Part shown: positions 1-7,848 of the stretch, one piece after another | How positions within the stretch are numbered: the first letter of the stretch is position 1 | How the letters are laid out: each line of letters begins with the position of its first letter | Assembly: GCA_002409785.1 (NCBI GenBank) | Contig: DHOX01000047.1 | Span: forward strand, 1-43,624 | Origin: Prevotella sp. UBA5379 | GTDB taxonomy: Bacteria; Bacteroidota; Bacteroidia; Bacteroidales; Bacteroidaceae | Length of the DNA: 43,624 nt | Direction of reading: 5' to 3' | Program-made: the position numbers and the translations under genes | Notes under the pieces: generated by a model | The model's input: only the letters and a program-made list of their open reading frames with translations | Told to the model about the DNA's origin: nothing | Databases searched by the model: none

Positions 1-173
1 ATATATGAAAATTATCAAATCATTTTCATTTTATCAAAAATAACAGTTTATTTCTCAATAATTACAGTTTTATATTGACTTGATTGTACTACCCGCCCCA
101 TTTTAGAAAGAAAAATGAAATAATTAGGTGAGCATTACACCCGTGGCAGAATTAGTTTAGGACATACTTAGAG

Positions 174-221
174 TCCGCTGAATAATTATATTTAACATTT
201 ATTTCATTGATTATCAGCGGG
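174..221. repeat. imperfect inverted repeat at the transposase break
   Basis: CCGCTGAATAAT on the left is matched by ATTATCAGCGG on the right, with about 25 bases between them. The right arm covers the point where transposase homology ends. It could be the end of another mobile element lying to the left, or a chance hairpin in AT-rich DNA. In the rest of bases 1-203 I see only an AT-rich non-coding stretch with a small hairpin at 5-29. Confidence 0.4.
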
Positions 222-509
222 ATATATCATCCAAATGAAATGGATGTCACGGCATAGCAGTTTTTCTATACGGCGACAGGAATAGATGTTGTTCATATAG
301 GCATATATGATGACCTTGAGCATCATCCTGGGGAGATAGGGACTGCGACCGGTTTCCTTGTAGAGATTCGGAATATTGTGCAGCTTCAGACCGTCTATGA
401 TCCCATTGATGATGCGGACCGGGGCATTCTCCGCAATATCCTCATCAATTCTTTGTGGAAAAAGAACCATTTGGTTGGGTGTCCAAGAAATAAAGTGCAC
501 CCTTGTCAT
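204..509 (-). pseudogene. truncated IS1182-family transposase, N-terminal part only
   Basis: This open frame encodes about 101 residues matching the N-terminal region (DUF772-type) of IS1182/IS5-like transposases. Recognisable pieces are NQMVLFPQRIDEDI near residue 12, GRSPYLPRMMLKVIIYAYMN near 55 and YSCRRIEKLLCRDIHFIW near 76. A full transposase of this group is several times longer and carries a C-terminal DDE catalytic domain. Here homology stops after HFIWM, the frame reads eight unrelated codons and ends, and I see no continuation in any frame of the 200 bases to the left. It is therefore a remnant that cannot catalyse transposition. The break falls next to an imperfect inverted repeat at 174-221, so a second element may have inserted there. 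The family assignment is by motif memory only. Confidence 0.7.
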
Positions 510-555
510 AGTTATAAATTAGATGTCTAAAGGTACAAGAACTTATTAGACATAG

Positions 556-587
556 CAAAGCCCTAGCTTAAGAAAGTCGGGGCTTTG
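556..587. other. inverted repeat between transposase remnant and fba
   Basis: CAAAGCCC at 556-563 pairs with GGGCTTTG at 580-587. Neither strand has a run of T after the stem, so it is not a clear intrinsic terminator. It may be the remains of an insertion sequence end or a transcription unit boundary. Confidence 0.35.
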
Positions 588-591
588 TGAT

Positions 592-628
592 AAAAAAAGA
601 GGATATATCAAAGTGATACACCCTCTTT
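592..628 (-). terminator. intrinsic terminator of fba
   Basis: Read on the minus strand, AAAGAGG and CCTCTTT form a stem that is extended inside by TATCA/TGATA and is followed by seven T. It lies about 45 bases past the stop codon of the aldolase gene, the expected place for its terminator. Confidence 0.8.
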
Positions 629-671
629 ATTTTCAATTCTTTCAAGTTAATACCAGAAAGAATTATTTACT

Positions 672-1688
672 TTAATCAAGATTTGCCAATTTGCTATCTG
701 ATCCAAGAACGTCTGTGATCTTATGCTCGTACATCTCAGTCATATATTCACGAGCCACGCCACAATACTTACGAGGATCAAAATACTCAGGATGCTTAGC
801 CAGTGTCTCACGAACACCTGCCGTAAAGGCCAGACGAGAATCTGAGTCAATGTTAATCTTGCATACTGCACTCTTAGCAGCCTTACGGAGTTGCTCCTCA
901 GGGATACCAACGGCATCAGGAAGATTACCACCATACTGGTTAATAATATCAACAAACTTCTGAGGAACAGAAGAAGAGCCATGAAGAACGATGGGGAAAC
1001 CAGGGAGTTTCTTCTCAATCTCAGCAAGAATATCAAATGCCAATGGAGGAGGAATCAGGCGGCCTGTCTTCGGGTCACGAGTACACTGCTCAGGTTTGAA
1101 CTTATAAGCTCCATGACTGGTTCCAATAGAAATAGCCAGGGAGTCAACACCTGAACGACCGGAAAAGTCGATCACTTCTTCAGGACGTGTATAGTGAGAT
1201 TCTTCAGCAGAAACCTCATCTTCAACTCCTGCAAGAACGCCAAGCTCACCTTCTACAGTTACCCCATACTGATGAGCATAATCAACCACTTTCTTGGTTA
1301 ATGCGATATTTTCCTCGTATGGAAGCGAAGAACCATCAATCATTACAGAAGAGAAACCATTGTCTACACAAGACTTGCAAAGTTCGAAACTGTCACCATG
1401 ATCCAAGTGCAAAACAACTTCCGGATGGTTGCAACCCAATTCCTTAGCATAAGCTACGGCACCTGCACCCAGGTAACGAAGTAAAACGGGATCAGCATAC
1501 TCACGGGCGCCCTTTGAAACCTGCAGGATCACCGGTGACTTCAAAGTAGCAGAAGCCTTGATGATAGCCTGAAGCTGCTCCAGGTTGTTAAAATTGAATG
1601 CCGGTACTGCCCAGCCACCATTCACGGCTCTTTTGAACATCTCACGGGTGTTGACCAAGCCTAATTTCTTATAATCTACGATAGCCAT
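672..1688 (-). CDS. fba: class II fructose-bisphosphate aldolase
   Basis: This gene encodes a 338-residue class II (zinc-dependent) aldolase, which reversibly splits fructose 1,6-bisphosphate into dihydroxyacetone phosphate and glyceraldehyde 3-phosphate in glycolysis and gluconeogenesis in the cytoplasm. The zinc-site motif HLDHG is at residues 94-98, a VEGELG stretch follows near 147, and SHGAYK and LHGSSS supply the later histidine and phosphate-binding loop. The length is usual for the Bacteroidota form. The start MAIVDYKK lies about 47 bases after the predicted transcription start of a consensus promoter. It has its own promoter and terminator, so it appears monocistronic. I see no missing key residue. 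A related substrate such as tagatose 1,6-bisphosphate cannot be excluded by eye. Confidence 0.95.
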   Translation of the reverse strand: MAIVDYKKLGLVNTREMFKRAVNGGWAVPAFNFNNLEQLQAIIKASATLKSPVILQVSKGAREYADPVLLRYLGAGAVAYAKELGCNHPEVVLHLDHGDSFELCKSCVDNGFSSVMIDGSSLPYEENIALTKKVVDYAHQYGVTVEGELGVLAGVEDEVSAEESHYTRPEEVIDFSGRSGVDSLAISIGTSHGAYKFKPEQCTRDPKTGRLIPPPLAFDILAEIEKKLPGFPIVLHGSSSVPQKFVDIINQYGGNLPDAVGIPEEQLRKAAKSAVCKINIDSDSRLAFTAGVRETLAKHPEYFDPRKYCGVAREYMTEMYEHKITDVLGSDSKLANLD

Positions 1689-1741
1689 AATTTGATTATA
1701 TTAAAAACATTAACTACTTTTCTTACTGTTGAAACCGAATG

Positions 1742-1773
1742 CAAATTTAACCTTTTCTTTTAGCCTGAGCAAA
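1742..1773 (-). promoter_or_regulatory. Bacteroidota-type promoter of fba
   Basis: On the minus strand a TTTG box (1770-1773) is followed after exactly 20 bp by TAAATTTG (1742-1749), which fits the TAnnTTTG -7 consensus. Transcription would start near 1735, about 47 bases ahead of the aldolase start codon. Confidence 0.75.
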
Positions 1774-1866
1774 TCAGGAACCATATTTTTTAGTCATACA
1801 AGGATAAAAAGGCCGTCTGAAGGTTTGAATACCAGTCATTTCCTTTTTCTTGTAACCCAGATCTTA

Positions 1867-1886
1867 CAAAAGAGAATCATTCTCTT
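1867..1886 (-). terminator. short terminator overlapping the transporter stop codon
   Basis: On the minus strand AAGAGAA-TGA-TTCTCTT forms a 7-bp stem with a 3-base loop, followed by a short T run. The loop is the TGA stop codon of the transporter gene. The stem is AU-rich, so termination may be weak. Confidence 0.4.
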
Positions 1887-3106
1887 CTCCGCGCTCCTTC
1901 CCGTTTCGACCTGCTCAGGACCGTCAGTGCATAAAGCCAGACAATAATGAATCCTATCAACGGTACGATAAAAGGCAAGACGACATGGGTACGGTCAGCC
2001 AAAAGGCCGATCAACAGGAATCCGCATCCCCCGATAGGGGTCATCATCAATAAAGAAGACGCTGTCTTCGTCAATCCCCCAAGGCCTCTTAACGCAATGG
2101 AAAAAATGGTAGGAAACATGATGGCCTCAAAGAAATAATTCAAGATCAGGAAGAAGAGAGAGAGTTTACCAATCTTACAAAGGGTCATGATCAATATCAT
2201 ATCCAGCACCGTAACCGTCGCACATACCAACAGCCATTTCTCTGCTGACATCATACGCATGATCCAGCTTCCGAAAAATCTTCCGACCATAAACAGGGCC
2301 AAAGCTCCGGTCAGGACCAGAGAAGCCGTCCGGTCAGTCATCCAGTCCATTCCTGTCGTGAAATTAATGAAATAACTATTAATGGAGATTTCCGCAAATT
2401 CGTATGCCAGCAAAGCCAGAAGGCCGAACACGAAAATACGATGTTCCTTCAATAAACTCCTATAAGGGTGTCCCTTCTCCTCATCAGTAGTATCATATTT
2501 TATTTCCGGCAGAGAAACATGGGAGAAAATAATTGCGATAACCAAGACAACAGCTCCAAGGATGGCATACGGGATCCAGATATGATGCCCCTCCTCATAA
2601 CCACTGAAAAGGAATTGTCCGACGCACAGCGTTGCCATCATGCTTCCCAATCCATTGAAAGACTGAGAGAGGACCAACCTGCTGGCTGACGTCTCCTTCG
2701 GGCCTAGTTCGGTAGCATACGGATTTGAGGCCGTTTCCAGAAAGACCAGACCACAACCGATGATAAAGAGACAGAACAGAAAAGCGTAGAAAGAACCGTT
2801 GAGCGCGCTTGGAATAAACAGGAATGCACCTACGGCAAAGAGGATCAGCCCGAAGATCACACCACGACGATAACCATATTTCGTGATAAATTTTCCAGCG
2901 GGAATAGCCAGCAGGAAATAGCCTAAAAAGGTCATTACCTGTATCAGAGAAGACCTGGTAATAGAAATACAAAGTGTGTTCTGGAAGTGTTTGTTCAAGA
3001 CATCCAAGATAGCCCTTGAGAACCCGATCAAGAAGAACAGGACTGTGATCAAGACAAAAGGCAGAGCATACTTCTTGTCCGTTAATGCCGGTTTTTTATT
3101 ACTCAT
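1877..3106 (-). CDS. FucP-like sugar/H+ symporter of the major facilitator superfamily
   Basis: The 409-residue protein has about twelve hydrophobic segments and no signal peptide, as expected of an inner-membrane MFS carrier. The segment FSRAILDVLNKHFQ near residue 29 and the conserved ASNPYATELG stretch near residue 128 are typical of the fucose-galactose-glucose (FHS) family, and the first resembles L-fucose permease more than GluP. Members import a sugar with a proton; the substrate here could be fucose, another hexose or an N-acetyl sugar and cannot be read from the sequence. No sugar catabolic genes are adjacent, so context gives no help. A promoter-terminator pair lies upstream, which may mean leader regulation. 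Confidence 0.85.
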   Translation of the reverse strand: MSNKKPALTDKKYALPFVLITVLFFLIGFSRAILDVLNKHFQNTLCISITRSSLIQVMTFLGYFLLAIPAGKFITKYGYRRGVIFGLILFAVGAFLFIPSALNGSFYAFLFCLFIIGCGLVFLETASNPYATELGPKETSASRLVLSQSFNGLGSMMATLCVGQFLFSGYEEGHHIWIPYAILGAVVLVIAIIFSHVSLPEIKYDTTDEEKGHPYRSLLKEHRIFVFGLLALLAYEFAEISINSYFINFTTGMDWMTDRTASLVLTGALALFMVGRFFGSWIMRMMSAEKWLLVCATVTVLDMILIMTLCKIGKLSLFFLILNYFFEAIMFPTIFSIALRGLGGLTKTASSLLMMTPIGGCGFLLIGLLADRTHVVLPFIVPLIGFIIVWLYALTVLSRSKREGARRRE

Positions 3107-3283
3107 TATTTAGATTTTATTACTTACGATATACCCCATATAACACCCTGCCTCTCCTTGAGGTGGAAAGCTCGCCCATACAGACCAAAATGACAAGCCC
3201 ACGGACAGATCAAAACCACCCGGACGATAAGGTGATCACTGATACAATCCGGTTGTCCCTTCAAAAGAAATCGCTAAACAATG

Positions 3284-3291
3284 CAAAGATA
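3284..3291 (-). promoter_or_regulatory. possible -7 box upstream of the sugar transporter
   Basis: The minus strand reads TATCTTTG here, a match to the -7 consensus, but there is no TTTG at the expected distance. Transcription from it would give a leader of about 170 nt ahead of the transporter. Confidence 0.4.
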
Positions 3292-3327
3292 GTAAAAATC
3301 CCGCTGTCTCGTTTAGGAAAAAGCATA

Positions 3328-3352
3328 AAAAAAGGTGTACCACCGTACACCA
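3328..3352 (-). terminator. intrinsic terminator between mutS-like gene and transporter
   Basis: On the minus strand GGTGTAC and GTACACC form a perfect 7-bp stem with a 4-base loop, followed by seven T. It can end transcription of the MutS-like gene, whose stop is about 160 bases upstream. It also lies about 35-60 bases after a separate promoter (3394-3425), so it could end a short RNA or attenuate the transporter. Confidence 0.8.
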
Positions 3353-3393
3353 AATTTATAACCTTAAATCTAATACCATGAAAAACACAGTCA

Positions 3394-3425
3394 CAAAGAT
3401 ATTAAAGAAAACACCATTCCCCAAA
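3394..3425 (-). promoter_or_regulatory. Bacteroidota-type promoter ahead of the terminator hairpin
   Basis: On the minus strand TTTG (3422-3425) is followed after exactly 20 bp by TATCTTTG (3394-3401). The predicted start is near 3387. The next features downstream are the terminator at 3328-3352 and then the sugar transporter. In the rest of 3107-3513 I see no gene I would support. Confidence 0.6.
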
Positions 3426-3513
3426 TTCTGAGGTTTAAAAGAGTGATATTTATACTTATTTTAATGATGCAACTTACATATTAACGCATTTTCGATCTTC
3501 CCAGGCTTTTACG

Positions 3514-5304
3514 TCATAAATCTTTCAGAATCTGCTTCAGCAGATAAGTAGCGTTCTGATTTCTGGCAACACCCGGGGTAATCCGATAAGAATACGTAAT
3601 ATCCGTACCCAGTTTGATCTCAAAACAAACATTCCGGAATGTCTCCGGATACTCATTTGCGAGTTTGGAAAGTTCCAGATCATGTGTAGCGATGACACCG
3701 CTGACATTCATCCTAGAGATCGCTTGCAAGAACAATTTAGAACCATTCAACTTATCCAGAGAATTCGTGCCCTTCAGTATTTCATCCAAAAGAATCAAGG
3801 TAGGTTCTTCAGAACTTTTGCAATATGAGATCAATTGCTGTAATCTCAACAACTCAGCATTGAAAAATGATATGCCATGTGTCAGGTCATCTGATGTTCG
3901 CATGCTGGAAAAGAGCCTGAACCGGGATAATTTCAGAGACGAAGCAAACACGGGCATTGCGTTAAAGGCCAAGATAACATTGATACCAATCGTACGAAGG
4001 AATGTGCTCTTCCCAGCCATATTCGCACCAGTCACCAGTACAAACTCATGACTTTTCAGATCAAAATCATTCCGGATAGCGCTGGTGCCCAGAAAAGGAT
4101 GATATAAACCATGAGCTTCAAAGTAAAAGTCGTCTGAATCAACAACTTCTGCAGCAGTACCTTCCGGATGATTAAACCAGACGGTGGCCATTGACACCAA
4201 AGCATCCATTTCGCTGACGGCATCCACCCATTCTCGCATCCGGTCAGCATAAAGATGCTGCCAGACTGCGAATTTCCGGATCAGTTGGAAATCACTCAGG
4301 AAGAGGAGATCAAAAAGGAGCAGCCCGATCAAGTTAGCCCGGCTTGCCAGGTTCGTCAGCACCTGATGAAGAATTTTAAAAGCCTCTACAGAGTCTTTCA
4401 GCCGAGACTGAATCTGCCGGTTTTTCACAGAATGAAAATCAGCTTTAGTAATTAGCTCTACCAGATCGGCATAGCCCACTGACATTTCCCCAAGATTGTC
4501 AGCAATCTTTTCTATCTCCTTAAGACTTCTGCTACACAACGAGAAAACAAACACAAGTTGAATAATCCCCCACCATACAGGAACGAGCCAGGGGATGACT
4601 GCGAAGACAGAAAGAAATACAGAAAGTAAAAAACCTACAGGAAGCAAAAAGCCACAGACCTTCCCCAAACCGCTGGTAAAGAAGGAAGGAATTGAAAAAG
4701 TTGAAAGTTGTTGTATTGCTTCCATCATTTTCCCGGTATCAATGACTTTACCTTGCAAGATTCTTTGCGCCTTAAACCGGGTCAGAAAAGATTCCTGATG
4801 AGACAGTTCCAGCAACGCCTCCGGCCGGTTATCATCCCATTTCAAATGGGCCAGGGAACGTGCCAGGGAATTACTTCCACCAAGGGTTACCGTCCGGGCT
4901 ATGCGGTTGAAAAGAGAGCTCTTTCCAAAGACATCTAAATCAAAAGAATATTCATGATGAGTATTAACATATTCTTCCCCCTCAGGAAAATGAGAATAAT
5001 CTCCAGAAAGTGATAAGGCCTCACACTGGAAAGCTTCCATACAAGCCTGCAAAACGGCAACTTGTCTGCTATTCCGCTGATCAAGATGTGAGAGCACTAC
5101 CCAAAGAAGAAGGGAGATGATCAGAAGAACAGGCATCCAGGCCTTTACTGTCCAGGCAATCATAAAGACAACAGCAGCTATCATTCCCAAAGCACAGAGA
5201 ATTTCTGCAATAATCCACCATTTATTCCAACGTTTAAGCGCATTGACCTGTACTTCCAGTCCATCTGACTGATTTCTATAATACTGACCTACTTCCATCG
5301 TCAT
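3514..5304 (-). CDS. membrane-anchored MutS-like ATPase
   Basis: The 596-residue protein ends in a MutS-type ABC ATPase domain: Walker A GANMAGKST at residues 426-434, a signature-like region SDDLTHGISFFNAEL, Walker B TLILLDEI at 502-509 and a switch histidine in ATHD. Upstream there is a lever-like helical region but no MutS mismatch-recognition domain. Four hydrophobic stretches, near residues 28-52, 56-72, 213-235 and 236-256, suggest membrane insertion, which true MutS and MutS2 lack. MutS-related proteins of this layout occur in Bacteroidota, but their function is unknown to me. It should not be called a mismatch repair enzyme. It has its own promoter and terminator. The start could also be the second ATG, two codons in. 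Confidence 0.85.
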   Translation of the reverse strand: MTMEVGQYYRNQSDGLEVQVNALKRWNKWWIIAEILCALGMIAAVVFMIAWTVKAWMPVLLIISLLLWVVLSHLDQRNSRQVAVLQACMEAFQCEALSLSGDYSHFPEGEEYVNTHHEYSFDLDVFGKSSLFNRIARTVTLGGSNSLARSLAHLKWDDNRPEALLELSHQESFLTRFKAQRILQGKVIDTGKMMEAIQQLSTFSIPSFFTSGLGKVCGFLLPVGFLLSVFLSVFAVIPWLVPVWWGIIQLVFVFSLCSRSLKEIEKIADNLGEMSVGYADLVELITKADFHSVKNRQIQSRLKDSVEAFKILHQVLTNLASRANLIGLLLFDLLFLSDFQLIRKFAVWQHLYADRMREWVDAVSEMDALVSMATVWFNHPEGTAAEVVDSDDFYFEAHGLYHPFLGTSAIRNDFDLKSHEFVLVTGANMAGKSTFLRTIGINVILAFNAMPVFASSLKLSRFRLFSSMRTSDDLTHGISFFNAELLRLQQLISYCKSSEEPTLILLDEILKGTNSLDKLNGSKLFLQAISRMNVSGVIATHDLELSKLANEYPETFRNVCFEIKLGTDITYSYRITPGVARNQNATYLLKQILKDL

Positions 5305-5383
5305 TCAATTTTCTAAAGTTTTCTTCCCTCTCACAAGCGGCATAAATGCCCGTAGGAAAAGAATCATGTAACTATATAATCTG

Positions 5384-5415
5384 CAAAGATACCTATCTTT
5401 GGATATTGATGCAAA
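5384..5415 (-). promoter_or_regulatory. Bacteroidota-type promoter of the MutS-like gene
   Basis: On the minus strand TTTG (5412-5415) is followed after 20 bp by TATCTTTG (5384-5391). Transcription would start near 5377, about 73 bases before the start codon. Confidence 0.75.
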
Positions 5416-5566
5416 ATAAGAGTCTTAATATTCCGTAAAGATCCAATCTTATGCAATACCTATCCCAAAAAGAGGCACTACGTTATCCCAAAACAGACCA
5501 AGGATGCCCAACAGGAACCTTTTCAAGAATTTCAGCAAGACCAACTGACAATTTTCGAACTGTTTA

Positions 5567-5598
5567 TTTGCAATTATCAACAAAAAGTATTATCTTTG
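5567..5598 (+). promoter_or_regulatory. Bacteroidota-type promoter of the rlpA-like gene
   Basis: TTTG at 5567-5570 is followed after exactly 20 bp by TATCTTTG at 5591-5598. The predicted start is near 5605, which leaves a leader of about 140 nt before the start codon at 5744. Between this promoter and the divergent one at 5384-5415 I see nothing else. Confidence 0.8.
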
Positions 5599-5619
5599 CA
5601 TAAACAACAATTATCTGGA

Positions 5620-5683
5620 GGTTCACTTAGCTGCACTTTTATCTGATTAGTCAAGTGCGAACCACCGGGCCCGAATCACGGAT
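5620..5683 (+). promoter_or_regulatory. structured 5' leader of the rlpA-like gene, possible pseudoknot
   Basis: GGTTC (5620-5624) pairs with GAACC (5659-5663) and GCACTT (5633-5638) pairs with AAGTGC (5653-5658), with an 8-base bulge on the 5' side. The hairpin loop ATCTGATT (5641-5648) is complementary to AATCA (5674-5678) and GAT (5681-5683) downstream, separated by a 2-base bulge, so an H-type pseudoknot is possible. This compact form recalls small riboswitches or ribosome-binding leaders, but I do not recognise a known class. Confidence 0.5.
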
Positions 5684-5743
5684 TTTAACTAAAAAACAAA
5701 TATTATCAGTTTAAAGAACGCATCCATCAATATCCATCTGCGG

Positions 5744-6442
5744 ATGATCCTGTCCGCCCTGTTTGTCATTTTTATTGTCTTCCCACTGCCAGCCCAGCAG
5801 CGAGGGAAAGCTTCATTTTACTCCAAGCATTCTACGGGCACGAGAACCGCCAGCGGGGAAAGGCTTCACCGTGATTCTTTAGTATGTGCACATCGATTTT
5901 ACCCCTTTGGAACAAGACTCAAAGTCACCAATCTGAATAATGGCAGATCAGTTATCGTACGTGTAATCGACAGAGGTCCGTACGGTCATGGAAGAATCAT
6001 TGATCTAAGCTGGGCAGCTGCCAAGCAGATCGGCATGATCGGAAGAGGCGTTGCGACCGTAAGAGTCGAAGTTGTACAAAACCCCGTTCCTTTTCGTTCA
6101 GCTGATGATCTTAATTTGCCGGATATGGACTTTGAAGTAGCTGAAGACGGATATAGTTTTATTGAACATTGGAAAAAGGCTAAGACCATTACTGAAGAAG
6201 AGAAGAAGGCACAAAGAAAATCCGAAGAACGGCATCTCCGTCCCAAAGGACTCTCTACAAAACATGCCACAAAGGAAAAGGCAGTCAACAAGTCTGAAAA
6301 GAATCAGGACCTTCAGAAAAAAGACAGTAAGAAAGATGATTTGTACAAAAAAAGCGAAGATTTACCTCGTAAAGAAACACCCAATCGTTGGGGGAACGTC
6401 TTTGAGAAACTGAAAAACTGGGGTAACCACCTTCTGAAGTAG
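5744..6442 (+). CDS. rlpA: RlpA-like double-psi beta-barrel protein
   Basis: The 232-residue protein starts with a signal peptide (residues 1-18, ending PLPAQQ) and carries an RlpA-type double-psi beta-barrel at about 20-111: GKASFYS, RTASGER, AHRFYPFGTRLKVTN, VRVIDRGPY and GRIIDLS. Residues H50 and D76 match the histidine and aspartate that are catalytic in Pseudomonas RlpA, a lytic transglycosylase acting on peptidoglycan strands lacking stem peptides. The C-terminal 90 residues are a Lys/Glu-rich low-complexity tail, and no SPOR domain is present, so septal targeting by SPOR binding is not expected. No lipobox cysteine follows the signal, so a soluble periplasmic protein is likely. A stop codon in frame at 5690 limits the start. 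Confidence 0.85.
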   Translation: MILSALFVIFIVFPLPAQQRGKASFYSKHSTGTRTASGERLHRDSLVCAHRFYPFGTRLKVTNLNNGRSVIVRVIDRGPYGHGRIIDLSWAAAKQIGMIGRGVATVRVEVVQNPVPFRSADDLNLPDMDFEVAEDGYSFIEHWKKAKTITEEEKKAQRKSEERHLRPKGLSTKHATKEKAVNKSEKNQDLQKKDSKKDDLYKKSEDLPRKETPNRWGNVFEKLKNWGNHLLK

Positions 6443-6590
6443 AAATATCCGATCGTGCTCAGCTCAAAAGAAAACGGGGAAAGAGTCCCCTTCCACCAAC
6501 CAGCATGAAACACTATAATCATCCTTCCAAGCAGAGAAGAAGGCCTTCTGATTTTTCCGATTACGCTATTTTTTCAAGACCCACTTTCAC

Positions 6591-6628
6591 AAGAGCATCC
6601 TGAAAGCATATCCCTCCAGAATGCTCTT
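6591..6628. other. inverted repeat between two convergent genes
   Basis: AAGAGCAT (6591-6598) pairs with ATGCTCTT (6621-6628). It lies between the convergent rlpA-like and lipoprotein genes, but lacks a good T run, so its role as a terminator is uncertain. A GGGGA/TCCCC hairpin near 6476-6490 is also weak. Confidence 0.3.
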
Positions 6629-6637
6629 TAAGATCAT

Positions 6638-7570
6638 TTATTCTCCTCTTGAGGAATATCCAGAATGCGACCACTGATATGCACGCGTGGGCACATCAAA
6701 TTCACTCACCTTGGAGACGGTACGATTCCCCTGTACTGCACTCACGCAAAAACGGGCGTTTCCATTCCTCAGTCCTCCGTCAGCCTTTACGACAGCAGTA
6801 TAGCGAATGCCACGTCCTGCATCGATTTTCTCTACATGAATACTGGGAGAAACATAAATATGTCTGTTTCCATCAGCCTCTACAACCATAGGAACAACAT
6901 CCATCATAGCGTGATCACTCATATTATAAATCTCAAAAGTAATCTTACAAACCTCGTTACGACTCAGTTGGTTATCCCCGTCAGAATCCACAAAACGGGC
7001 ATTTCGAATCTCCAGATCAGGATTATAAACATAACCACTGGCATTAGTATTCGTTCTACCCTCTGAGAAGGAAGGGCTCACAGCTTCCGGAGCATCAGTT
7101 CGATTGTCCCTTGTCCCTTGACCATTGACATCATAGATACGATCATCACCACTATTTGAAGAATTAAAACCGCTCTCATCAGAACCCACCTGAGCATAAT
7201 TCTGTCCCTCATCCTGCTGACGATCCTGAGAAATATTCTGATCGCCCTGATAACCATAAGAATCATCAGAATAGTCACCAGAACCATACCGGTCAGGGAC
7301 ATTCCCTTGATGATGAATCTGCGTCCTATCAGACTGTCGCTGCTGGTCCTGCTGAGCGCCAATAGCTCCCCCAATCACAGCACCGCCGGCCATACCGACA
7401 ATTGTGCCCACATCTGATCCGTTCCATCCACCAGCCAGATCGCCAATAGACGAACCCACTACTGCTCCTATCCCGCTGCCTATGTAGGCTCCCTGGCCTT
7501 CATAAGTACCGCAACTACCCTGCATCAGTGCCGCGCATGTTGCACATAAGATAAAATTCGTTTTCATCAT
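6638..7570 (-). CDS. glycine-zipper lipoprotein with an EF-hand-like loop
   Basis: From the start chosen here the product is 310 residues. A hydrophobic leader ends in QGSC, so C20 is a likely lipid-modified cysteine. A glycine zipper region (about 25-73) contains GSGIGAVVGSSIG and GMAGGAVIGGAIGA and could pack in a membrane or oligomerise. A Gln/Asp/Ser-rich linker follows. The C-terminal half has a DSDGDNQLSRNE loop (about 195-206) with D, D, D and E at EF-hand positions 1, 3, 5 and 12, and then a beta-rich region. The frame is open for 17 more codons upstream, but these overlap the -7 box at 7593-7600, so the start is at MMKTN. Its function is unknown; I infer an outer-envelope location. 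Confidence 0.75.
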   Translation of the reverse strand: MMKTNFILCATCAALMQGSCGTYEGQGAYIGSGIGAVVGSSIGDLAGGWNGSDVGTIVGMAGGAVIGGAIGAQQDQQRQSDRTQIHHQGNVPDRYGSGDYSDDSYGYQGDQNISQDRQQDEGQNYAQVGSDESGFNSSNSGDDRIYDVNGQGTRDNRTDAPEAVSPSFSEGRTNTNASGYVYNPDLEIRNARFVDSDGDNQLSRNEVCKITFEIYNMSDHAMMDVVPMVVEADGNRHIYVSPSIHVEKIDAGRGIRYTAVVKADGGLRNGNARFCVSAVQGNRTVSKVSEFDVPTRAYQWSHSGYSSRGE

Positions 7571-7592
7571 CTTATTCTCTAAGTCACGTAAG

Positions 7593-7623
7593 CAAAGATA
7601 GTGAAATGTTTGCAATTCCACAA
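7593..7623 (-). promoter_or_regulatory. promoter that fixes the lipoprotein start
   Basis: On the minus strand a TTG (7621-7623) is followed after 20 bp by TATCTTTG (7593-7600). Transcription would begin near 7586, only about 16 bases before the chosen ATG. This rules out the longer open frame beginning at 7621. Confidence 0.7.
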
Positions 7624-7813
7624 GACTTTTTTCCCTATTTAGAGGTAGGAAAATCCCTAAAGAGATTAAATTTTCTTAAAACGTAATTTGAAAATGCTCT
7701 AAAAGAATAAACCAACCATTAAACTGGCATCTTCCGCCTGTCTTATGATCAGCATACATCCAGCCACGACACAACTTTAAAGATTGTACTTGCTGTACAA
7801 CCCCAAAAAGAAA

Positions 7814-7848
7814 CCAAAAGTCCAGATTTTACCAATCCGGACTTTTGG
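7814..7848 (-). terminator. hairpin terminator of the PAP2-EptA cassette
   Basis: CCAAAAGTCC (7814-7823) and GGACTTTTGG (7839-7848) are perfect complements, and GATT/AATC extends the stem inside. On the minus strand it is followed by TTTCTTTTTGG. It resembles the rplQ terminator at 11115-11152 in its core AAGTCC/GGACTT and belongs to the repeated segment described separately. Confidence 0.7.

Noticed and set aside
3378..3431. A 17-residue plus-strand open frame, MKNTVTKILKKTPFPKF
   Set aside because: It looks like a small basic peptide, but it has no promoter on its strand and overlaps a minus-strand promoter; too short to support.
6538..6549. AGAAGGCCTTCT palindrome followed by TTTTT after the rlpA-like gene
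   Set aside because: Only four base pairs can form around a usable loop, too weak to call a terminator.
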